In this document: piece by piece, positions 1 to 5,033 of the stretch
Position numbering within the stretch: the stretch's first letter is position 1
Layout: every line of letters begins with the position of its first letter
From: CAYOLL01 sp964404765 [NCBI: uncultured Gemmatimonadota bacterium]
GTDB taxonomy: Bacteria; 4572-55
DNA: 5,572 nucleotides
Assembly: GCA_964404765.1 (NCBI GenBank)
Contig: CAYOLL010000283.1
Coordinates: 1 to 5,572, forward strand
Direction of reading: 5' to 3'
Notes under the pieces: generated by a model
Told to the model about the DNA's origin: nothing
Databases searched by the model: none
Seen by the model: the letters and a program-made list of their open reading frames with translations, nothing else
Position numbers and translations under genes: made by a program

Positions 1-49
1 TCCGATCCGCATGAAATAAGGATCCGAGTGCTACAGCGCGGAACCTGGG

Positions 50-163
50 TTAAAAATGGATTGTGAGGCAACCTAATCTTTTTAAATTCAGCTAATTTGA
101 AACAAATCAAGCGGTTGCGTCGTTTGCGCCGTATGCGTCTCTTGCGTTTATGAATTATTCAGG
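50..163 (-). repeat. MITE-like element, truncated copy 1 (inverted)
   Basis: Read on the minus strand, this stretch aligns without gaps to positions 4812-4925 of the complete copy; I count 4 mismatches in 114 nt. It keeps the outer terminal repeat CCTGAATAATTCATAAA (minus strand, 163-147) and the four 9-nt ACGCAAACG-like units behind it. It stops matching at position 50, so the inner right half and the second terminal repeat are missing. The sequence at 1-49 is unrelated to the full element. No transposase is encoded. The orientation is opposite to the copies at 4812 and 5519. Confidence 0.85.
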
Positions 164-292
164 ATACGAAGAGCCGAAGAAATACTGGCTCTATGAGCGG
201 GAAAACCGGCTAAAGCGCACTACCAAAACATCTTGCCCGACAAGAATGAACTCCGGCAGCTGCTGACAGATAGCGATCTGTTCATCCGGTGG
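150..292 (+). pseudogene. Possible frameshifted gene remnant
   Basis: From the ATG at 150 one frame reads MNYSGYEEPKKYWLYEREN and then drifts into a low-quality tail. A second frame, starting near 200, reads AKAHYQNILPDKNELRQLL and ends at a TGA at 290-292. Both segments have the mixed charged/aromatic composition of real protein, and together they could be the C-terminal end of one gene broken by a frameshift. The LPDK-ELRQLL ending loosely recalls C-termini of some PD-(D/E)XK nuclease-like proteins, but I do not recognise the family. The MITE-like copy abuts the upstream side, which fits disruption by insertion. Confidence 0.2.
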
Positions 293-624
293 TGATATTG
301 TGGCGTGACAGAAGAAAGCTTGCAAGTCTGACCGCGAAAGAATCGTCGCCATTCACATCGGCCTGTCCACTTGCGGCATTGCTCTGGCGCAGTGTGTGTC
401 AAACGGCGGTGGAGCGGAATGTAAGATTGAAGCTCAATTTGATCTAAGAAAAAAACCTTTTGGAGAATATTCTTGTAGCAGAAGCGAAAAATGAGGGTTG
501 GCAGGAGAGCGAATAGGACGGTAAAATATCTCGTGTATGGTTTTGAAGTTGCGAGATATTTGTTTGGCAACATCCAAAATTGATATTATGGGCTCTAAAG
601 TTAAATTGCTACACGGAGACTACT
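164..624. other. Leader region without a convincing gene
   Basis: About 460 nt between the truncated MITE-like copy and the unknown gene. Both strands are broken by stops. A minus-strand open frame at 573-220 gives a Cys/Arg/Ser-rich product with no recognisable domain and no clear ribosome site, and I regard it as chance. Two plus-strand peptide stretches near 150-290 look like a decayed gene and are listed separately. The right end holds a perfect 10-bp inverted repeat (524-561) and a weak promoter-like hexamer, TATTAT at 584-589. Confidence 0.5.
524..561. promoter_or_regulatory. Perfect inverted repeat upstream of unknown gene
   Basis: AAATATCTCG at 524-533 is exactly complemented by CGAGATATTT at 552-561, with an 18-nt spacer. 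It lies about 63 nt before the proposed GTG start at 625, where an operator or a leader hairpin could act. No U-run follows, so it is not an intrinsic terminator. Function is inferred only from symmetry and position. Confidence 0.35.
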
Positions 625-1230
625 GTGGAAACAAATTATAAGCAACGGCTTGATTTTTTAGAAGAGAGTCGGCACTCACATTTCAGTATAGTGAAGGGTT
701 TTCCTCATTCTATACAGCCTATACACATTTTGGCGCTTGCGGTCTTAAAGCGTTCAATTTGTTTGGTCTATGGCTTTTCAGGATTAATCAGAGCACAGAA
801 TTTCAGTTGTGCAGTACCGTTAATACGTTTTCAAGTAGATAATCTCCTTCGATTTCGTGCAGCATTTATGGTAAGTGATACGAAAAAATTTGTAGTTGAT
901 GTTCTTTCCGGTTTAGAGATAAGAAACATTAATGATATGCGGGGTAAGAAAATGACAGATACTTATTTACAAAGCATGCTCTCAGATGAATATCCTTGGA
1001 TCAAAGATATTTATAAGAAAACATCTGGATATGTTCATTTTTCAGAGCAACATGTTTTCAATACAATGGTTGTGAACGAAAGTAATAAAGGAACATTCTT
1101 AGGCTATGTTGGTCCGGAGGACAAGTTTGTAAGTGCAGAAATTTACTCTGAAGCTGTTGAAACAATGATCTTGATTACTTATGAGTTGCTTCAGTATTTA
1201 ATTCAATGGATGCACAAAAGCACAATCTAA
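625..1230 (+). CDS. Conserved-looking hypothetical protein, AT-rich
   Basis: A 201-residue protein if translation starts at the GTG at 625. I chose this start because GGAG at 615-618 sits 6 nt before it. The frame is open upstream to a TTG at 580, but no ribosome site precedes that codon. The product looks soluble and mostly helical, without signal peptide or clear membrane segments. Notable stretches are AVPLIRFQVDNLLRFRAAF (about residues 63-81), a TDTYLQSML...YPWIKDIYKKT region (about 111-133) and SGYVHFSEQHVFN (about 134-146). The arginine-bearing helix followed by a Y-x-H helix is reminiscent of DUF5677/HEPN-like all-helical proteins. The canonical HEPN R-x4-6-H motif is not evident, so this is only a hint. 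Codon use is strongly AT-biased compared with the ars genes, which suggests separate acquisition. It converges with acr3 and is unlikely to belong to the arsenic operon. Confidence 0.7.
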   Translation: METNYKQRLDFLEESRHSHFSIVKGFPHSIQPIHILALAVLKRSICLVYGFSGLIRAQNFSCAVPLIRFQVDNLLRFRAAFMVSDTKKFVVDVLSGLEIRNINDMRGKKMTDTYLQSMLSDEYPWIKDIYKKTSGYVHFSEQHVFNTMVVNESNKGTFLGYVGPEDKFVSAEIYSEAVETMILITYELLQYLIQWMHKSTI

Positions 1231-1265
1231 TACACTTATGGACTGTGAGGAAAGGCAATTTCTCC

Positions 1266-1352
1266 ATGAGAACTAATATTACAACGACTGCTTCCAGTGC
1301 ACCTGCAACCCATAAGATTCGTCGCTTGATTATGCTTGAAATTGCCCAATAG
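1266..1352 (+). CDS. Possible 28-residue small ORF
   Basis: ATG at 1266 opens a short frame that ends in TAG at 1350-1352. A purine-rich GAGGAAAGG lies at 1247-1255, about 10 nt upstream, slightly far for a ribosome site. The peptide ends in HKIRRLIMLEIAQ, an amphipathic basic helix-like sequence. It follows the unknown gene by 35 nt on the same strand. It could be a tiny downstream gene, the truncated start of a lost gene, or chance. Confidence 0.15.
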   Translation: MRTNITTTASSAPATHKIRRLIMLEIAQ

Positions 1353-1397
1353 GCAAACGATAACACCTTTGACACCGCGTAGTTCTGAACAGAACCT

Positions 1398-2483
1398 TCA
1401 CCCCGTCACCCGATTATACCAACCCCGCGACTGATTGCAAATCCGGCACACCGACAGCATGACCGGCACTTCCACCAGCACACCGACAACGGTGGCTAAG
1501 GCCGCGCCGGAGGTCGGGCCAAACAGCGTGATGGCCACAGCCACGGCCAGTTCAAAGAAGTTGCTCGCGCCGATCAACGCGCCGGGGGCGGCGATGTTGT
1601 GCGCCACTTTGAATTGCCGCATCAGGCCGTAGGTCAGCATGGAATTGACATAGACCTGGATCAAAATCGGCACGGCGATGAGCAGCACGGCAAACCATTG
1701 CGTGGTCACGTTCTCGGCCTGGAAGGCGAAGATCAGCACCAGCGTGGTCAACAGGGCGATCATGCTGACGGGCTGGAAACGGGCCAGAAATTCCTGCTCG
1801 AACCAGGCCTCGCCCTTGGCCCGGATCACCAGCGCCCGCGTGACAAAAGCCGCCGTCAGCGGGATGACGATGAACACGACCACCGACGTAAACAGCACCC
1901 GGCCGGGAATGACCACATCGGCCGCGCCCAGCAGGAGCATGACAATCGGCGCGAACAGGACGAGCATGATCAGGTCGTTGACGGCCACTTGCACCAGGGT
2001 GTAGTTGGGGTCGCCGTCGGTCAGGTAGCTCCAGACAAAGACCATGGCCGTGCACGGCGCGGCGGCCAGGATAATCAGCCCGGCCGTGTATTCTTTGGCC
2101 TGCGCCGCGCCGATCCAGCCGCTAAAAATATGCTCCATGAACAGCCAGGCCAAAAAAGCCATGCTGAACGGCTTGACGATCCAGTTGACGAACAGGGTGA
2201 TGGCCAGTCCTTTGGGCCGGCGGGCCACCCCGGCTAAGGCGCGGAACTCGATCTTCAGCATCATGGGAAAGATCATCAGCCAGATCAAAATGGCGATGGG
2301 CACATTGACTTGCGAGCCTTGCCCGAATTCCATTCGGCTGAGCGCGGCGGTCAGGTCGGGCAGCAGCTTGCCCAGCAGGACGCCCGCCACCATGCACAGC
2401 AGCACCCACAGGCTGAGGAAGCGCTCGAAAAAGGCCATCCGGCGCGGGGCAACCGGGACGTTTACGTTTGCAGATGAGGTCAT
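1398..2483 (-). CDS. acr3: ACR3-family arsenite efflux permease
   Basis: A 361-residue inner-membrane carrier of the ACR3 branch (BART superfamily), which exports As(III), usually by proton antiport. About ten hydrophobic segments are visible. Family signatures are FPMMLKIEF (about 72-80), NWIVKPF (100-106), AAAPCTAMVFVWS (140-152), whose Cys144 matches the essential TM4 cysteine, SNFFELAVA (307-315), and VGVLVEVPVML (333-343), whose Glu338 matches the conserved TM9 glutamate. The length fits the family and the protein looks intact. AGGAG sits 7 nt before the ATG at 2483. It is the last gene of the operon, 90 nt beyond the thioredoxin-like gene, with a triple hairpin repeat filling that gap. 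No strong terminator follows. It pumps out the arsenite made by the upstream reductase. Confidence 0.96.
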   Translation of the reverse strand: MTSSANVNVPVAPRRMAFFERFLSLWVLLCMVAGVLLGKLLPDLTAALSRMEFGQGSQVNVPIAILIWLMIFPMMLKIEFRALAGVARRPKGLAITLFVNWIVKPFSMAFLAWLFMEHIFSGWIGAAQAKEYTAGLIILAAAPCTAMVFVWSYLTDGDPNYTLVQVAVNDLIMLVLFAPIVMLLLGAADVVIPGRVLFTSVVVFIVIPLTAAFVTRALVIRAKGEAWFEQEFLARFQPVSMIALLTTLVLIFAFQAENVTTQWFAVLLIAVPILIQVYVNSMLTYGLMRQFKVAHNIAAPGALIGASNFFELAVAVAITLFGPTSGAALATVVGVLVEVPVMLSVCRICNQSRGWYNRVTG

Positions 2484-2498
2484 TATGTTCTCCTTTTC

Positions 2499-2577
2499 GC
2501 GGATCGGTTATTCGTGTTACGGAGTTCGCGGATCAGCTATCCGCCTTACTTGACGACGGATCAGCAATCCGCGTTAC
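2499..2577. repeat. Triple tandem hairpin repeat between trx-like gene and acr3
   Basis: Three related units of about 21-22 nt start with CGGAT at 2500, 2529 and 2557, a 28-29 nt period. The unit is close to CGGATCAGCWATCCGCSTTAC. Units 2 and 3 are small dyads (CGGAT, 5 nt, ATCCG); unit 1 is degenerate (CGGAT, 5 nt, ATTCG). The array fills the gap between the thioredoxin-like gene and acr3, and the TTAC of unit 3 supplies the TAA stop of the upstream gene (2576-2574). It looks like a dispersed intergenic repeat that has amplified or been inserted stepwise. Confidence 0.8.
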
Positions 2578-2819
2578 CTGGCGGCGGTTTTGAGCCAGTT
2601 GGCCAGCGTGGCCTTGACCGGTATTTTGCCGCTGACCAGCACCTTGCCGTTGACGACTAAGCCGGGCGTGAGCATGATGCCGTAGTCGGCAAATTTGTCG
2701 GGGTCGGTGATTTTTTCGATGGTGGCGTCTAACTTTTCCTCGGCTATCACCTGCTTGCACAGATCGGCCAGTTTTTGGCAGTTCATGCAGCCCGGGCCTA
2801 ATACTTTAATGTCTAACAT
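2574..2819 (-). CDS. Small thioredoxin-like redox-active disulfide protein
   Basis: An 81-residue cytosolic protein of the MTH895/TM0996-type thioredoxin-like family (redox-active disulfide protein 2, Thioredoxin_3 fold). The beta strand MLDIKVLGPG leads directly into the active site Cys11-Met-Asn-Cys14. A further cysteine (Cys21) follows. TPGLVVNGKV (51-60) carries the cis-proline after threonine, and VLVSGKIP and a C-terminal helix complete the fold. The length is normal for this minimal family. AAGGAG lies 6 nt before the ATG at 2819. It follows arsC by 56 nt. Because this arsC type is recycled by thioredoxin, the likely role is a dedicated dithiol donor for ArsC. A link to the permease is an alternative, since such genes often accompany DUF318-type permeases. 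Confidence 0.9.
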   Translation of the reverse strand: MLDIKVLGPGCMNCQKLADLCKQVIAEEKLDATIEKITDPDKFADYGIMLTPGLVVNGKVLVSGKIPVKATLANWLKTAAR

Positions 2820-2835
2820 AATTGCTCCTTTTGCT

Positions 2836-2882
2836 GGAGTAGCAGAATTTATTCTGCCCAGGCAAAATAAATTTGCTACTCC
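2836..2882. repeat. 47-nt hairpin repeat overlapping the arsC stop
   Basis: GGAGTAGCAGAATTTATTC at 2836-2854 pairs with AAATAAATTTGCTACTCC ending at 2882. The long stem has one mismatch and one gap around a very short TGCC/GGCA apex. It has no T-run on the minus strand, so it is not a classical terminator. A REP-like processing or stability element, or a miniature mobile repeat, fits better. The outer arm provides the TAG stop of arsC (2878-2876). Confidence 0.8.
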
Positions 2883-3307
2883 GGTTGTTGGATGTATTCA
2901 CGATAAAAGTCGGTAAAGCGTTGTTGAATCTCATCCCGCACGCGGCGGAAGACGGCCAAAACTTCCTCCTCGCTGCCGGTGGCCTCGGCCGGGTCGTCAA
3001 AGCCGATGTGCAGGCGATGTTTGACCGCGCCGGTAAAGACCGGGCACGTTTCCTGCGCCGAGCCGCAGACGGTGATGACGTAATCGAAACTGTCGGACAA
3101 ATAGTGCGACACGTTTTTGGGAAAGTGGTCGCCGATGTCCAGCCCGATTTCGGCCATGACCTGCACGGCTTTGGGATGCACCCGCGCCGCCGGCTGCGTC
3201 CCGGCGGAATGCACGTCCAGATGAGCCGGGTCGAGGGATTGGAGGATGCCGTGCGCCATTTGGCTGCGGCAGGAATTGCCGGTGCAGAGAATGAGGATTT
3301 TGGTCAT
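2876..3307 (-). CDS. arsC: Arsenate reductase, thioredoxin-coupled (LMW-PTP fold)
   Basis: A cytosolic enzyme reducing arsenate to arsenite. The low-molecular-weight phosphatase P-loop LCTGNSCRS is near the N-terminus. Counting from the ATG at 3307, the product has 143 residues with nucleophile Cys8, Cys13 and Arg14 in the loop. The redox relay pair is Cys81 (VITVC) and Cys88 (ETCP), and the general acid is Asp105 in FDDPAEA. This Cys triad is the hallmark of the Trx-dependent S. aureus pI258-type ArsC rather than the glutaredoxin type. I prefer 3307 because GGAG lies 6 nt before it; the ATG at 3319 would add MEQP, has no ribosome site and overlaps that GGAG. The last Glu codon and the stop come from the hairpin repeat at 2836-2882, so the natural C-terminus may have been slightly altered. 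Confidence 0.95.
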   Translation of the reverse strand: MTKILILCTGNSCRSQMAHGILQSLDPAHLDVHSAGTQPAARVHPKAVQVMAEIGLDIGDHFPKNVSHYLSDSFDYVITVCGSAQETCPVFTGAVKHRLHIGFDDPAEATGSEEEVLAVFRRVRDEIQQRFTDFYREYIQQPE

Positions 3308-3332
3308 GGGTTGCTCCATTTAGTAAAGAATG

Positions 3333-3429
3333 GAACGCGGATGACGCGGATTAAACTGATCTGCACGGATAAAGCATTTCGATTATGTTTTATCCGCCAA
3401 AATCAGCCCAATCCGTCTAATCCGCGTTC
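3333..3429. repeat. 97-nt imperfect palindrome between permease and arsC
   Basis: GAACGCGGATGACGCGGATT at 3333-3352 is mirrored by AATCCGTCTAATCCGCGTTC at 3410-3429. The symmetry continues inward through GGATAAA and TTTATCC to a short apex near 3380. It fills most of the 133-nt gap between the permease stop and the arsC start. It looks like a dispersed AACGCGGAT-type palindromic repeat. As RNA it would form a long hairpin within the operon transcript. It lacks a terminal U-run. Confidence 0.8.
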
Positions 3430-3440
3430 TGTATTTTGTG

Positions 3441-4766
3441 TCAAAACATTGCCCCAAAAACCATCCCACTGATCGTGGCCATGACCACCACCAGCGTCAC
3501 ATAAACCACGGTCTTTTCCGTGCCCATAACGCTGCGGATGACCAACATGCTGGGCAGCGACAGGGCCGGACCGGCCAGCAACAGGGCCAGGGCCGGGCCT
3601 TTGCCCATGCCGCTATTGAGCAGGCCCTGCACAATCGGCACTTCGGTCAGCGTGGCGAAATACATGAACGCGCCGACAATGGCAGCAAAGAAGTTGGCAA
3701 AAAGCGAGTTGCCGCCCACCAGCCGGGCAATCCACTCGTTGGGGATCAGCCCGGCGTGGCCTGTCCTGAGCGCTGTCGAAGGGCCTTCCGGCGAACCGAG
3801 CAGGAAGCCGGAGGCCAGCACGCCCATGGCCAGCAACGGCATAATCTGCTTGGCAAAATCCCAGGTGGCGTTGAGCCAGGCCTGCGCCTCGTCGTGGGCA
3901 AAGGATAGCAAAATCGAAATTGTGACAATGGCGGTCGTGAACGGAATCAACGGCAGCGTCGGGAAGATAAAAGCCGCGAGAATGACCGGCAGGGCGGCCA
4001 GTCCGACGCGCAAAGGCGGCAGGCGCAGGACGTAGATCAGCGATGCGGCCAGGGCCAGACCGAGCAGGCCGGTAATCGCCCACTTGTGGCCGAAGATGAA
4101 GGCCCACAGCCCGTCGGTCGTGTCCGGGCGGCCCCAGTTGGCAAAGACCAGAATGGCCACGAGGATGAAGAAATGCCCGGCGGTTTGCCACAGCGGGCGC
4201 TCGTCCGGCAATTCCGGCGCGTGCAGTTGCATGGCCACTTTGCCGGCCTCCTCGCGCCGATAAATCAGGCTCATGATCAGGCCGATGACGATGCTGAAAC
4301 CAACTGCGCCGACGGTGCGGGCAAGGCCCAGTTCCAGGCCAAGCACCCGCGCTGTCAGAATGATGGCCAACGCGCTGATGGCCGGGCCGGAATACAAGAA
4401 GGCAACGGCCGGGCCGAGTCCCGCCCCGCGCTTGTAGATGGAGGAAAACAGCGGCAAAACCGTGCACGAACACACGGCCAGCACCGTCCCGGACACGGCG
4501 GCGACCGAGTAAGACAGCCATTTGTTGGCCCCGGCCCCAAAGTATTTGACCACCGCCGCCTGATTGACGAACACCGCAATCACCCCGGCGATAAAAAAAG
4601 CGGGCACGAGGCAGAACAGAACATGCTCGCGGGCATACCAGCGCGTCAGGGACAACGAAGCGTCCACGGCCTCGTCGAAGCGGGGCTGACCGACCGGCAG
4701 AAACCAGGCCAGCAGGAACAGGCCGATCAGCCAGAGCAGTTTTTTGTATTCATCGCGCCAATTCAT
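3441..4766 (-). CDS. ArsP/DUF318 (YraQ-type) membrane permease
   Basis: A 441-residue polytopic inner-membrane protein of the ArsP_1/DUF318 permease family. A first membrane segment (about 9-24) is followed by LFCLVPAFFIAGVIAVFV, the Cys99-Ser-Cys101 motif in AVCSCTVLPLFSSIYKRGAG, and FLYSGPAISALAI (123-135). The C-terminal half has TLTEVPIVQGLLNSGMGKG (372-390) and LLAGPALSLPSMLVI (396-410). The paired SGPAIS/AGPALS motifs suggest two related halves. Some family members export trivalent organoarsenicals; the exact substrate here is unknown, though the operon points to arsenic. AAGGA lies 6 nt before the ATG at 4766. About ten extra residues (around 326-336, EGPSTALRTG) come from an inserted dispersed repeat just before the conserved LIPNEW segment. 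Confidence 0.92.
   Translation of the reverse strand: MNWRDEYKKLLWLIGLFLLAWFLPVGQPRFDEAVDASLSLTRWYAREHVLFCLVPAFFIAGVIAVFVNQAAVVKYFGAGANKWLSYSVAAVSGTVLAVCSCTVLPLFSSIYKRGAGLGPAVAFLYSGPAISALAIILTARVLGLELGLARTVGAVGFSIVIGLIMSLIYRREEAGKVAMQLHAPELPDERPLWQTAGHFFILVAILVFANWGRPDTTDGLWAFIFGHKWAITGLLGLALAASLIYVLRLPPLRVGLAALPVILAAFIFPTLPLIPFTTAIVTISILLSFAHDEAQAWLNATWDFAKQIMPLLAMGVLASGFLLGSPEGPSTALRTGHAGLIPNEWIARLVGGNSLFANFFAAIVGAFMYFATLTEVPIVQGLLNSGMGKGPALALLLAGPALSLPSMLVIRSVMGTEKTVVYVTLVVVMATISGMVFGAMF
3759..3788. repeat. Dispersed TTCGACA/CTCAGGA repeat inserted in permease gene
   Basis: The minus strand reads CCTTCGACAGCGCTCAGGAC followed by AGG, matching the widespread TTCGACAAGCTCAGGA-type dispersed repeat except in its middle. 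It is in frame in the permease and encodes roughly EGPSTALRTG, between FLLGSP and GHAGLIPNEW, where relatives as I recall them have only a short loop. The reading frame is preserved, so the permease is probably still functional. Confidence 0.75.
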
Positions 4767-4784
4767 AAGAAGTCCTTAATTCGT

Positions 4785-4806
4785 TAATTCGTCAAATAAC
4801 GAATTA
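4785..4806 (-). promoter_or_regulatory. Candidate ArsR operator before the permease
   Basis: A perfect 7-bp inverted repeat, TAATTCG and CGAATTA, with an 8-nt spacer. It has the same arm length, spacer and TTCGTTAT core (minus strand) as the repeat before arsR, and 15 of 22 positions are identical. It begins 2 nt inside the -10-like TATAAT, so bound repressor would block polymerase. It overlaps a second 10-bp inverted repeat (TAATTCGTTA at 4777-4786 with TAACGAATTA at 4797-4806). ArsR as the binder is inferred. Confidence 0.6.
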
Positions 4807-4833
4807 TAAATCCTGAATAATTCATAAACGCAA
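4803..4833 (-). promoter_or_regulatory. Putative permease promoter formed at the MITE edge
   Basis: On the minus strand a perfect TATAAT occupies 4808-4803, about 37 nt before the permease ATG. The nearest -35-like hexamer is TTGCGT at 4833-4828, which lies inside the MITE-like element and has a long 19-nt spacer. The -10 therefore looks native and strong, while the -35 is weak and borrowed. Confidence 0.45.
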
Positions 4834-4996
4834 GAGACGCAAACGGCGCAAACGACGCAACCGCTTGATTTGTTTTAAATTAGCTGAATTTAAAACGATT
4901 AGGTTGCCTCATAATCCATTTTTAAGATATAAATTCGCAACTTGCGTCTTTAGCGTCAATTGCGACGTTTGCGTTAAGATTTATGAATAATTCAGG
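4812..4996 (+). mobile_element. Complete MITE-like element (185 bp)
   Basis: The ends are 17-bp terminal inverted repeats, CCTGAATAATTCATAAA at 4812-4828 and its complement at 4980-4996, with one mismatch. Inside each end lies an array of four 9-nt units: ACGCAAGAG, ACGCAAACG, GCGCAAACG, ACGCAACCG at 4828-4863, and four inverted units at 4939-4974. AAAT occurs directly outside both ends (4808-4811 and 4997-5000), a possible 4-bp target duplication in AT-rich DNA. There is no coding capacity, so a transposase elsewhere would have to move it. It separates arsR from the permease. Confidence 0.75.
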
Positions 4997-5001
4997 AAAT
5001 T

Positions 5002-5033
5002 AAAAAATTATGCCGACACAAATTTATTCGGCA
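5002..5033 (-). terminator. Likely intrinsic terminator of arsR
   Basis: On the minus strand TGCCGA (5033-5028) pairs with TCGGCA (5016-5011) across an 11-nt loop. TAA and then a run of six T (5007-5002) follow. The stem overlaps the last codons of arsR. It is short, so termination may be partial, but stem, position and T-run agree. It implies that arsR can be transcribed as a single-gene unit. Confidence 0.55.

Noticed and set aside
464-473. 10-bp palindrome AGAATATTCT
   Set aside because: Short, AT-rich and without positional context; expected by chance.
220-573. 117-residue minus-strand open frame
   Set aside because: Low-complexity Cys/Arg/Ser-rich product, no ribosome site, no domain, and it spans the inverted repeat region; probably chance.
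580-624. TTG start for the unknown gene, adding 15 residues
   Set aside because: No ribosome site before the TTG, whereas the GTG at 625 has GGAG at ideal spacing.
1175-1375. Short minus-strand open frame downstream of acr3
   Set aside because: Overlaps the end of the unknown gene antisense and has no recognisable features or ribosome site.
1342-1395. Small hairpins (TTGCC/GGCAA at 1342-1356; GTTCTG/CAGAAC at 1382-1395) as acr3 terminators
   Set aside because: Stems of 5-6 bp with no real T-run on the minus strand; too weak to call.
1552-2409. Long open frames overlapping acr3 on both strands
   Set aside because: Shadows of a GC-rich gene; compositions are His/Arg/Gly/Ala-rich with no domain, while the acr3 frame shows the whole family signature.
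3308-3319. Upstream ATG of arsC at 3319
   Set aside because: It lacks a ribosome site and contains the GGAG that fits the ATG at 3307; family members usually begin just before the P-loop.
3613-4787. Long alternative frames over the permease
   Set aside because: Same reason: low-complexity translations shadowing a clear membrane protein.
4828-4974. 9-nt repeats read as a CRISPR array
   Set aside because: Units are too short and directly adjacent without spacers, and they are symmetric about the element centre; they belong to the MITE-like element.
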